From positions 1 to 7,537 of the forward strand of contig RHCK01000074.1 in assembly GCA_010030605.1 (NCBI GenBank): DNA of 7,537 nt, given 5' to 3'. This stretch comes from Acidimicrobiia bacterium (GTDB lineage: Bacteria; Actinomycetota; Acidimicrobiia; Acidimicrobiales; Ilumatobacteraceae). Shown piece after piece: positions 1 through 6,908 of this stretch. A model generated the notes under the pieces. It saw only the letters and a list, made by a program, of their open reading frames with translations, did no database searches and was not told the origin of the DNA. The position numbers and the translations under genes were made by a program. Positions within the stretch are counted from its first letter, which is position 1, and each line of letters opens with the position of its first letter.

Positions 1-1692
1 GTTGTAGAGCGCGTAGATCAGGGCATCGAGTCCGCGACACACGAACGGGTCGTACACCGTGCCAATGGGGATCAAGTGGCGTCCGTGCAACTCGTGACCG
101 AGCCCGAGAGCGTGCAACATCAAGAAGAGGTTCATCTCGCTGATGCCGAGTTCGATGTGATGACCGGATGCCGTTTGCTTCCATCGGAGCAATCGACCTT
201 CGCCGAGGAAATCCTGCGGCTCGTCGGCATCGAAGACCCCCACCTTGTTGATCCAACCGCCGAGGTTCGTGCTCACGCTCACGTCGGGAGACGTCGTCAC
301 CATTCGATCGAGGAGTTCGGGAACTTCGCCGAGTCGCACCATCAATCGGCCGAACGTTTCCTGGGTGCTCACGGGCTTGGCGCCGATGACTCCACCAACG
401 GACGTCGGTACCGGCAGCAACGGTCGCGGAGCCGGCGCGACATTGTTCAGTTCGCCACCGATGGATGCGCACAGACGTCCTTCGGCCGACTGCGGATCGA
501 AGCGATCCCATTCGGTTTCCGATGTGAGACCGAGCGAGTCGCGGAACGCGTCGACCTGTTCGGTGCTGAGCAATGCCGCATGGTTGAGCGGATCTCCGGC
601 GATCGGAAGACCCCACCCTTTCACGGTGTACGCGAACACGACGCTCGGTCGGTCAGTGACGGCGTCACAGGCGCGGTATGCCTCGATCAAACTCGGCAGG
701 TCGTGTCCACCAAGATTGTGCACGAGAGGTCCAATCTCATCGTCGGACCATTCATCGAGGAAACGTTCCAGTTCCGCGGATGCGCCATTCAGGAATCGCC
801 GTCGCAGTTCGGCTCCGGAGTGTGCGAACAACGATTGGTATTCCTCGTTCGACATTTCGTCGATGTGGCGACGGAGCGCCTCTCCACCCGGACGAGCGAA
901 CGCTTCACGAAGTCGGTGACCGTATTTCACTTCGATCACGTGCCACCCCGCACCTTCGAAGAATTCCATCAACTTCTTGATCTTCTGTCCGGGGATCACT
1001 CGATCGAGGCTCTGGCGGTTGGTGTCGACCACCCACATCACGTTGCCGAGTCCTCGCAACGCCGGATCGGTGATGGCTTCCCAGATGTTTCCTTCGTCGA
1101 GTTCGGCGTCGCCGGCCAGGGCGATGAATCTCGAGCCGACGTTCGGTGATGGACCGAAGTGCGATTCGATGTAGCGCCGAGCGGCGGCGGCGAACAGTGG
1201 TGCGACGACGCCGAGACCGACCGACCCGGTCGAGAAGTCGGCGACATCGGGATCCTTGGTGCGGCTGGGGTACGCCTGCAGCCCGCCGAGTTCTCGGAGT
1301 CGCGTCAAGTACGAACGATCGAGTTCACCGGTGAGGTACTTGATGGCGTGATACACCGGCGACGAATGCGGTTTGACCGCCACCTTGTCCTCGCCGGACA
1401 GATGTGCGAACCACAGCGACGTCATGATGCCGACCATCGATGCCGATGACGCCTGATGGCCACCCACCTTGATCTCGTCGGCGGGACGGCCATGGTTGGC
1501 GTGATCGATCATTCGAGTGGCGAGCCACAAGATTCGACGCTGCACCGATTCCATGATCGCGGTGTCCATGATCGCGGTGTCCATGGTCGCGGTGTCCATG
1601 GTCGCGGTGTCGACGAGGTCGGGAGCGGACACCGGCGACACGATTGCTTTCGGTGAATTTGCCTTCCCCTTTTTCGGGGATTTCGATGCCAC
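1..1692 (-). CDS. AceE/transketolase-like thiamine-diphosphate E1 enzyme, C-terminus beyond left edge
   Basis: 564 codons are visible, read leftwards from a GTG at 1692-1690; the stop lies outside the window. Numbering from that GTG, order and motifs follow homodimeric pyruvate dehydrogenase E1 (AceE) and related proteins often called transketolase: GGHQASS at 77-83, KPHSSPVYHAIKYLTGEL with H109, the diphosphate-binding motif GDAELDEGN (194-202) closing at VDTN (222-225), NRQSLDRVIPG, FFEGAGWHVIEV, then in the pyrimidine domain LGISEMN with E519 aligning with the cofactor-activating Glu of AceE, and GTVYDPFVCRGLDAL. The protein lacks the longer N-terminal extension of E. coli AceE. It would bind TPP and Mg and act on a 2-oxoacid or ketose in the cytoplasm; the substrate cannot be read from this fragment, and no E2 or E3 gene is adjacent. 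An in-frame stop at 1707-1705 limits the start. GTG 1692 is favoured because codons from there to the repeats look coding (Lys/Pro/Ser-rich tail), but any of four ATGs in the repeat (1599, 1584, 1569, 1554) could serve. Family call firm, start uncertain. Confidence 0.86.
   Translation of the reverse strand, partial: MASKSPKKGKANSPKAIVSPVSAPDLVDTATMDTATMDTAIMDTAIMESVQRRILWLATRMIDHANHGRPADEIKVGGHQASSASMVGIMTSLWFAHLSGEDKVAVKPHSSPVYHAIKYLTGELDRSYLTRLRELGGLQAYPSRTKDPDVADFSTGSVGLGVVAPLFAAAARRYIESHFGPSPNVGSRFIALAGDAELDEGNIWEAITDPALRGLGNVMWVVDTNRQSLDRVIPGQKIKKLMEFFEGAGWHVIEVKYGHRLREAFARPGGEALRRHIDEMSNEEYQSLFAHSGAELRRRFLNGASAELERFLDEWSDDEIGPLVHNLGGHDLPSLIEAYRACDAVTDRPSVVFAYTVKGWGLPIAGDPLNHAALLSTEQVDAFRDSLGLTSETEWDRFDPQSAEGRLCASIGGELNNVAPAPRPLLPVPTSVGGVIGAKPVSTQETFGRLMVRLGEVPELLDRMVTTSPDVSVSTNLGGWINKVGVFDADEPQDFLGEGRLLRWKQTASGHHIELGISEMNLFLMLHALGLGHELHGRHLIPIGTVYDPFVCRGLDALIYALYN
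1552..1611 (-). repeat. Four tandem copies of a 15-bp unit in the 5' end of the E1 gene
   Basis: On the plus strand the unit is CATGRTCGCGGTGTC, in four contiguous copies. The first two have A and the last two have G at the variable base, with no other difference. Because 15 is divisible by three, the array stays in frame and encodes DTATM-DTATM-DTAIM-DTAIM just before the conserved ESVQRRILWLATRM segment of the minus-strand gene. Each copy supplies an in-frame ATG, so the array changes both the N-terminal length and the number of possible start codons. Near-identity of the copies suggests recent duplication by replication slippage; that is an inference. Confidence 0.93.
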
Positions 1693-1753
1693 GTGCGCAG
1701 TCTGTCATAGATCTTCCGTCAGATCGGTCGACGACAACTAACCTCGTCAGCGG
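1693..1753. promoter_or_regulatory. Short divergent intergenic gap, probably holding promoters for both flanking genes
   Basis: This is the only clear gap in the window and separates two divergent genes, so both promoters probably lie in or near it. No convincing -35/-10 pair was found for either direction. A TATGAC hexamer on the minus strand (1709-1704) is a weak -10 candidate. AGATC occurs twice, 12 bp apart (1709-1713 and 1721-1725), which is too little to call an operator. Neither flanking start has a good Shine-Dalgarno match here. Confidence 0.3.
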
Positions 1754-3874
1754 ATGGGCGCATCGGCATCGAACTCGGGAGTGGTCGACGAGTCGACGAT
1801 GAACGTCTCGTCGGTCGAGACCAAGCCGGGACATTTGCCCGCCCTCGACGGTGTGCGCGGATTCGCGGTCACCATCGTTCTTCTGTATCACCACAGCGTC
1901 ACATGGATGACGGGTGGCGAACTCACCGTCTCGATGTTCTTCACGTTGTCGGGCTTTCTCATCACCCGCTTGATGGTTGCGGAATGGGGTCGAAGCGGCA
2001 CGATCTCGCTCCGTACGTTCTACGACCGTAGGGTCCGACGACTCTTCCCCGCGTCGTTCGCGGTGTTGTTGGCCATCGTCGTGGTGTGGACGGTGTTCGC
2101 CGGATCGGGTCGCTACCTCAATCCGTGGGATTGGTTCAGCGGTCTCGCCTATTACGAGAACGTTCACCTGCAGGCTGCGGGCAAGGACTACGCCAGCTTG
2201 TTCGGACTGGGCAATCCGATCCAGCACCTGTGGAGCTTGTCGCTCGAAGAGCAGGTGTACCTGATTTTCCCGGTGGTGATGCTCCTACTGTTGCGCCGCG
2301 GTCGTGACAAGCGAGTTCTCTGGATCACGTGTGCGACTCTCGCGATTCTCGCTGTCATGGCCATCGGTCTCGGTGCGATCTACGAAAACCACTCACCGTT
2401 GTGGTCGCACCTGCCCGGCGTCGACGCGCGCTGCACCGGTCGTTCGTGTGCGTATTACGCGACCGAGGTTCGGGTGGGCGAGTTCTTGATGGGTGCCGCC
2501 TTCGCCGTCCTGTGGGCCACGTGGTCGAAGGTTCCGAAGATCATCGACGGGCTCGGTCGGTCGTCGTGGAGATTGTTCGGTTGGATCATGATCATCGGCG
2601 CCTACGTGGTGTGGTTCACGTTCGGCGCCTGGAATCGATTCGGAGCGCACTTCTTTCCGACGGTGGTCTTTCTGAACGGAGTGCTCACCTTGGCCATCAT
2701 CGCCCACGCCCATGTGAACGGCGGAGCGAACCGTTTCCTCGGTTGGCGACCACTCGTCTGGCTCGGCCAGGTGACATACACGGTGTACTTGGTGCATTGG
2801 CCGGTGTTCATGTTCTGGGAATCCCAGAACCTCGATCTCGACCTGCCTCGTGTGCGGGTTCCTTTCACCGATTGGGTGACGGTGGACCACTTCTGGATGT
2901 TCGTGTTGAAAGCCGGCACCACTTTTCTGATCGTGTGCGCGATCTACTACCTGCTCGAGGATCCGGTTCGTCGACGAAAGATCTGGGTCGGGCGTCGCTT
3001 GTATGCGTGGCTCGCGGTGATGGCCGTGGTGGGTGTGGCCGTTGCGTTTGTGGGAGATGATCGGCGGTCCACACAATCCGAGAACGTGCTGACGTCGTTG
3101 AATGAACAGGCCTTGGAACTGCAACGCGAGGCACTGGCGGCCCTTCCCGAACTTCCGCCCGACGCCCCGAACACGGCGACGAACGATCCGAGTCTTCCGG
3201 CGCGCCTGTTGATGGTCGGCGACTCGCAAGCGTGGGTGTTGGCCTCCGGATTGGACGACTGGGAGCTGTCCAACGGCGTCGACCTGGTTCCCTCTCCCGG
3301 AGTCGGTTGCGGTATCGGCGCGAACACGCGCATCCGGTATTTGGGTCTCGACGTTCCCGAGCGTCCCGGCTGCACGGCCTGGCGCGACGCGTTGCCAGCC
3401 ATCGCCACCAAGTTCCGTCCGAATGTGGTGATCATCGTCGGTGGCACCGCCGACCTCAGCGATCGAATCCTGCCCGGATCGCAAGAGTGGACCCATATCG
3501 GTGATGCGGCATACGACTCGTGGTTGCTCGAACAGTTCGCCACGTTCGTCGATGGAATATCCGTGGAGGGCGCCCCGATCGTGTGGTTCACGGTCCCGGA
3601 TGTGAATCCCCCGTACGTGGCGGGTGAGACGGGCCAACCTCCGTTCGCGGAGTCCGATCCGGCACGAACCGATCGTTACAACGCGCTGATCCGCGAGTAC
3701 GCGGCGAGTGACGCGCGAGTGACGGTCGTCGAATTCGGCGACGCCGTGAAGGCTCATGAGGGTGGACAGTTCGAACCGAAGATGCGTCCGGATGGGGCGC
3801 ACATCGACCTGAAATACGCGCCCGAGTTGGTCGACTTCATCGACGCTGTCGTTCGTGAAGCGATGGTCCGCTGA
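1754..3874 (+). CDS. Membrane O-acyltransferase (acyltransferase-3) fused to a C-terminal SGNH domain
   Basis: 706 aa. The N-terminal part (about 30-405) is an acyltransferase-3 membrane domain of about ten helices. It shows the R-X10-H signature (R35, H46) in ALDGVRGFAVTIVLLYHH, the family motif SLEEQVYLIFP (163-173), and YLVHWP (345-350). A further helix at about 417-435 links to an outward-facing SGNH hydrolase-like domain (about 480-700) with LLMVGDSQAW (nucleophile S491), a cysteine pair C519/C540, VGGTADL in place of the usual block III, and the Asp-His end motif DGAH (D680, H683). In OafA/OafB/OatA-type proteins the membrane part passes an acyl group across the membrane and the SGNH part places it on a glycan; the acceptor here is unknown. 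C227 and C232 may form a small disulfide in an outer loop. M16 (1799) is an alternative start; neither has a clear ribosome site. The stop overlaps the next start, so the two genes are probably co-translated. Confidence 0.93.
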   Translation: MGASASNSGVVDESTMNVSSVETKPGHLPALDGVRGFAVTIVLLYHHSVTWMTGGELTVSMFFTLSGFLITRLMVAEWGRSGTISLRTFYDRRVRRLFPASFAVLLAIVVVWTVFAGSGRYLNPWDWFSGLAYYENVHLQAAGKDYASLFGLGNPIQHLWSLSLEEQVYLIFPVVMLLLLRRGRDKRVLWITCATLAILAVMAIGLGAIYENHSPLWSHLPGVDARCTGRSCAYYATEVRVGEFLMGAAFAVLWATWSKVPKIIDGLGRSSWRLFGWIMIIGAYVVWFTFGAWNRFGAHFFPTVVFLNGVLTLAIIAHAHVNGGANRFLGWRPLVWLGQVTYTVYLVHWPVFMFWESQNLDLDLPRVRVPFTDWVTVDHFWMFVLKAGTTFLIVCAIYYLLEDPVRRRKIWVGRRLYAWLAVMAVVGVAVAFVGDDRRSTQSENVLTSLNEQALELQREALAALPELPPDAPNTATNDPSLPARLLMVGDSQAWVLASGLDDWELSNGVDLVPSPGVGCGIGANTRIRYLGLDVPERPGCTAWRDALPAIATKFRPNVVIIVGGTADLSDRILPGSQEWTHIGDAAYDSWLLEQFATFVDGISVEGAPIVWFTVPDVNPPYVAGETGQPPFAESDPARTDRYNALIREYAASDARVTVVEFGDAVKAHEGGQFEPKMRPDGAHIDLKYAPELVDFIDAVVREAMVR

Positions 3875-3876
3875 TG
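3872..3876 (+). other. TGATG stop/start overlap, probable translational coupling
   Basis: The TGA that ends the acyltransferase (3872-3874) shares its last A with the ATG of the glycosyltransferase (3874-3876). No good Shine-Dalgarno sequence stands at the usual distance upstream, so the second gene is likely translated by ribosomes finishing the first. This keeps the two products on one transcript. Confidence 0.85.
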
Positions 3877-5358
3877 TCGTTCGTTCGACGATGCTGGAAC
3901 CGAGCCGGATCGCGCGCGGCGGCGATCTGGTTCGGCGCCTACATGGTGGTGTGCGCCACCGGTCAGCGTTTCGACGCTCGTTATCTGGGATATGGATGGC
4001 AATTGATTCCGTGGGATGTTCTTTCGACGGACCCGATTCGGAGCGTTTGGTATCTCCACGTTCAGCCCCCGCTCTGGAATCTCGTATTGGGTGGGTTGGC
4101 GTGGGTGTCTCCGTTCGGGGACTCGGCGACTCTCCAAGTGTTGATGGCCGTCATCGGTCTCGCTGGGGCATACGTGGCCGCCGAGTTGACGGCATGCTTC
4201 GGTCTGCGACGCCGTTGGGCGGTGTGCGTCGCCCTGATCGCGACGCTCAATCCCGAGGTTCTGAAAGGGGCATTCGAGCCGACGTACGAATTGGCGACCG
4301 GAGTGTTGCTGATGTCGATGTTGTGGGCGTTTCTCCGACTGGGGAATCAGAATCGGGATCGTCGATCTTTGTTGTTGCTGGCCGGACTCGCGACAGCCAC
4401 GACGATGACGCGCAGCCTCTATCACCCGGTGTGGGCTCTGTCCGTGGTGCTGATCGGCTTGTGGTTGCTACGTCGTCGAATCGATCGTCGAACCGTTCTG
4501 GCGACTCTCGCCGTGCCCGTCCTCGTGATGGGTGGCTGGATGGCCAAGAATCAATATCTGTACGGCGAGGCCACTCTGTCCAGTTGGTTCGGCATGAATC
4601 TTCAGCGGGCGGTCATCCCGGTCCTACCACTCGATGACCTGGAAGCGATGCACGATGCCGGCGAGGTGTCCGACATCGCCATGATCGGCCCGTTCGGAAA
4701 GTACGACCTCTACGACGAGGCCATGCCCGCCTGCGAGCCGAAACATGAACATCGTTCGGTGTCCGAACCGGACCGCACCACCGACCAGTGGAGTCCCAAT
4801 TTCAACTACGAGTGCTACCTGCCCATTTTCGCCGAGGCCGGCGACGATGCCGTGGCGGTGATCCGCGCACATCCCGCGGTGTGGTTGGAAGGACGCCTGT
4901 GGTCGCTGCGCGCCACGTTCGCCGTCGCCACGTACCCGTCGGAGAGTTCGTCGATGGTGATGCGCACCCTCGACTCCGTGTATTCCATCGCACGTCTCGA
5001 TCTGGGCGGAGTGCTGTCGACGTACGGCTGGGGAACTCCCATTTACGGTCAACTCGAAGCTCCGGTGGATTTCGGTTTGACGTTGATTCCCCTGTACTCA
5101 TCGGTCATCGTCGCCGGGCTATGGGTGATCATTCGCCGACTGCGACGACGTTCGTTGAACGAGACTGATCCAGCTCTCGTGATCGCCTCCTTCACCGTTG
5201 TCTTCACGATCGTGGTGGGGGCCGTCGCTGAATTAGGCGAGCAAGCTCGATTCAGAACGATGATCGATCCCCTGACGACCGTGGTGGGCCTCGTCGTGCT
5301 GACACGCCTGGGGGCTTGGATGCGTCGTCAGTCGCAGGCGCGGTCGGTGGGCCGATAG
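3874..5358 (+). CDS. Polytopic GT-C fold glycosyltransferase, GT39/ArnT-like
   Basis: 494 aa, mostly membrane-embedded. After a first helix (about 15-30) comes the first outer loop with D53 in STDPIRSVW and the HVQPPLWN motif (62-69). This resembles the Asp and HxPP pattern of GT39/ArnT/PMT enzymes, which take sugar from a polyprenyl- or dolichyl-phosphate carrier on the outer membrane face. A run of helices follows, including LNPEVLKGAFEPTYELATG and a helix near 209-228. A soluble stretch (about 232-397) contains C287 and C314 and the AHPAVWLEGRLWSL segment (H333-P334), similar to the hP segment of many family members. Further helices lie near 400-422 and 433-450, and ELGEQARFR (E456, R459, R461) precedes the last helix, as in GT39 C-terminal halves. 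Donor and acceptor are unknown. Its coupling to the O-acyltransferase suggests both act on one exported glycan or glycoprotein. The last 31 bp overlap the convergent gene. Confidence 0.8.
   Translation: MSFVRRCWNRAGSRAAAIWFGAYMVVCATGQRFDARYLGYGWQLIPWDVLSTDPIRSVWYLHVQPPLWNLVLGGLAWVSPFGDSATLQVLMAVIGLAGAYVAAELTACFGLRRRWAVCVALIATLNPEVLKGAFEPTYELATGVLLMSMLWAFLRLGNQNRDRRSLLLLAGLATATTMTRSLYHPVWALSVVLIGLWLLRRRIDRRTVLATLAVPVLVMGGWMAKNQYLYGEATLSSWFGMNLQRAVIPVLPLDDLEAMHDAGEVSDIAMIGPFGKYDLYDEAMPACEPKHEHRSVSEPDRTTDQWSPNFNYECYLPIFAEAGDDAVAVIRAHPAVWLEGRLWSLRATFAVATYPSESSSMVMRTLDSVYSIARLDLGGVLSTYGWGTPIYGQLEAPVDFGLTLIPLYSSVIVAGLWVIIRRLRRRSLNETDPALVIASFTVVFTIVVGAVAELGEQARFRTMIDPLTTVVGLVVLTRLGAWMRRQSQARSVGR
5328..5358. 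other. 31-bp tail-to-tail overlap of two convergent genes
   Basis: The plus-strand glycosyltransferase ends with TAG at 5356-5358, and the minus-strand membrane protein ends with TGA at 5330-5328. The last codons of each are therefore read on opposite strands of the same DNA. No intergenic terminator can fit, so each transcript must run into the other gene before ending. No hairpin with a U-tract was seen near the junction. Confidence 0.85.
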
Positions 5359-6908
5359 AGGTCGGCTCCGGTCGTCGGTTCGAATGTCAGATTTCCGGCG
5401 TCTACTTGTGCTTGCAGGAGATCACGGTTCACCACGAGGAATGCTTCCTCGGTCAAAATCACGACGCCTTCGTTGCGGAGCAGAGCGCAGGGGAGATCGT
5501 TGTAGATCGCACGTTCGTTCACTCGTTCGCCCGTCAAAGGCATGAACTCCTGAGGTGGATAAACGGTCGACAGCCCGGTGTCCCAATGGAGGGCATCGGC
5601 GTCATTGGTGACCACGACCGATGCGCCGGTACGAAGGGCCAACGACGATGCCTGACGGGGGCCGCTGTTGTCGCTGAATCGTTCTCCGACGTCTTGTGGT
5701 CGAACCGCGAGAACGGTCCACACAACGACGAGAAGCGGGACGACGAGCCGAAGACGTGAGGGAAGCGAGTCCACGCGGTCGTTCATGATCCATGCGAGGG
5801 CGAGAAGCGCGAGAACGCCTGACGGCATCATGAGCCGATTGTCAGGTGTCACCAGTCCGTCGAAGCCGAGCATGCCGAGCACCAAACCGGAGGTGATGAG
5901 CCCCGACGCGACGAGCGCCAATTCGGCCGGCGCAGGAAACTTGCCGTGCTTGCGAATCATGCCGATGAGCGCCACGACGATGGCGACCATCCACAGCAGT
6001 GCCACGAGCCACGACCACCAGCTCGTGCCATCCAACGAAAAGTACGTGCGGCGAAGATCGCCTTGGCGCGAATCGAACCATCCGCCGATCGAGCGGACGA
6101 GAAAACTGATGTCGTTGCCCTGCAGACCACGCCAACCGGCGTTGTGGCCGCCACCTGACATCGCGGCCCACACGGCGTTGGCCGCCGTCGGGGCAATCAT
6201 GGCGGCCGCGATTCCAACGGCTTTGCGTGGGTCGCGATACCGCCGATGGTGTTCCCACGCGGCCATGAGGACCAAGGGACCGCCGATGAATCTCAGCAGT
6301 CCGAGAGTCGCTCCGAGGATGGCAACGGGCCGGAACGAGGCGCCCTCACGAAAACGGGCGAGGCTCACCACGAACCACACCGCAACCGCGCAGAACAACG
6401 GCTCGGAAAGCGCTCCTTGAGTGACGCAACGGGTGGTCGGCATCAGCACGACGAGGACACCGATCGCGGCGAGCAGGAAAAGTCGAGAGCGCGTGGTGTC
6501 TTTTCTCGCTCCGGCCACGACCGCCCACGCGACGGCGGCGAGGGCCAGAACGCAAATCGCTTGCATGGCGTGGCGAACGCCGATGACCGCACCGAGCAAC
6601 CCGGCCGAGAGGGGATAGGCGACCGGGAAGTCGACGAAGGGAATGCGTCCTCCGCGCTGGACGAACTCGACGGCATCGAAATTCGAGAACGAGGGGGCGA
6701 GGCGAGATGTGAAGGGATGTCCGTCGGCCACCGCTTGTGCCCCGCTCCAATACGACACCGTGTCCAGAAGGTGCACGATGCCATGACGGAATTGAACGAG
6801 ACCCACGACGATCGCCGCCGTCGCGGACACGGCACCGGCGACGGTGCGCTCGCTCGGGCGACGAAGCCGATTCCGGATCACGCACTGATTCTGACAGGAT
6901 GGCGGCAT
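5328..6908 (-). CDS. Polytopic membrane protein, GT-C-like glycosyltransferase candidate with C-terminal soluble domain
   Basis: 526 aa from ATG 6908. A basic N-terminus (RNRLRRPSER) precedes helix 1 (about 24-40). The first outer loop holds LLDTVSYWSG (D49, Y53), as in the catalytic loop of GT-C enzymes, followed by FVDFPVAYPLSAG (91-103), which recalls their Pro-Pro/Tyr-Pro segment. GALSEPLF (165-172) matches the SEPLF motif frequent in GT39-like families, and DNRLMMPSGVL (356-366) recalls their C-terminal Arg-Pro segment. About ten helices span 24-403. The last 120 residues (about 405-526) form a soluble domain, probably outside the cell, without a recognised fold. The role is inferred: sugar transfer from a lipid carrier to a surface glycan. 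The frame stays open upstream to 7247, but that part is antisense to the crotonase gene and is not protein-like. GTG 6881 (517 aa) is an equally reasonable start and would avoid overlapping the neighbouring ATG; neither has a strong ribosome site. Confidence 0.78.
   Translation of the reverse strand: MPPSCQNQCVIRNRLRRPSERTVAGAVSATAAIVVGLVQFRHGIVHLLDTVSYWSGAQAVADGHPFTSRLAPSFSNFDAVEFVQRGGRIPFVDFPVAYPLSAGLLGAVIGVRHAMQAICVLALAAVAWAVVAGARKDTTRSRLFLLAAIGVLVVLMPTTRCVTQGALSEPLFCAVAVWFVVSLARFREGASFRPVAILGATLGLLRFIGGPLVLMAAWEHHRRYRDPRKAVGIAAAMIAPTAANAVWAAMSGGGHNAGWRGLQGNDISFLVRSIGGWFDSRQGDLRRTYFSLDGTSWWSWLVALLWMVAIVVALIGMIRKHGKFPAPAELALVASGLITSGLVLGMLGFDGLVTPDNRLMMPSGVLALLALAWIMNDRVDSLPSRLRLVVPLLVVVWTVLAVRPQDVGERFSDNSGPRQASSLALRTGASVVVTNDADALHWDTGLSTVYPPQEFMPLTGERVNERAIYNDLPCALLRNEGVVILTEEAFLVVNRDLLQAQVDAGNLTFEPTTGADLYRPTDRACD
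6896..6899 (+). promoter_or_regulatory. Ribosome binding site AGGA for the crotonase gene
   Basis: AGGA stands seven bases before ATG 6907, an ideal Shine-Dalgarno distance. It is the best ribosome site seen in the window, and it fixes the crotonase start. It lies inside the first codons of the minus-strand gene if that gene starts at 6908. Confidence 0.7.

Noticed and set aside
76..1149. A 357-codon plus-strand open frame
   Set aside because: It lies opposite the E1 gene, whose minus-strand translation shows strong family motifs throughout. The plus-strand translation has no recognisable domain and is typical antisense openness in GC-rich DNA.
1665..1680. TCCCC-(6 nt)-GGGGA inverted repeat as a terminator or leader hairpin
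   Set aside because: The stem is only five base pairs with no U-tract after it, and it falls in the probable coding tail of the E1 gene.
1456..1741. Plus-strand frames through the repeat (MIAVS or HDRGV repeats)
   Set aside because: These are the 15-bp array read on the opposite strand. They have no ribosome site or family similarity and overlap the well-supported E1 gene.
1325..2227. A 300-codon minus-strand open frame rich in Arg and with a repeated HRDHG pattern
   Set aside because: It spans the E1 gene's 5' end in another frame, the divergent gap and the antisense of the acyltransferase. The repeat pattern is only the 15-bp array read in a different frame.
2393..3802. A 469-codon minus-strand open frame
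   Set aside because: It is entirely antisense to the acyltransferase/SGNH gene, with Arg/His-rich composition and no motif.
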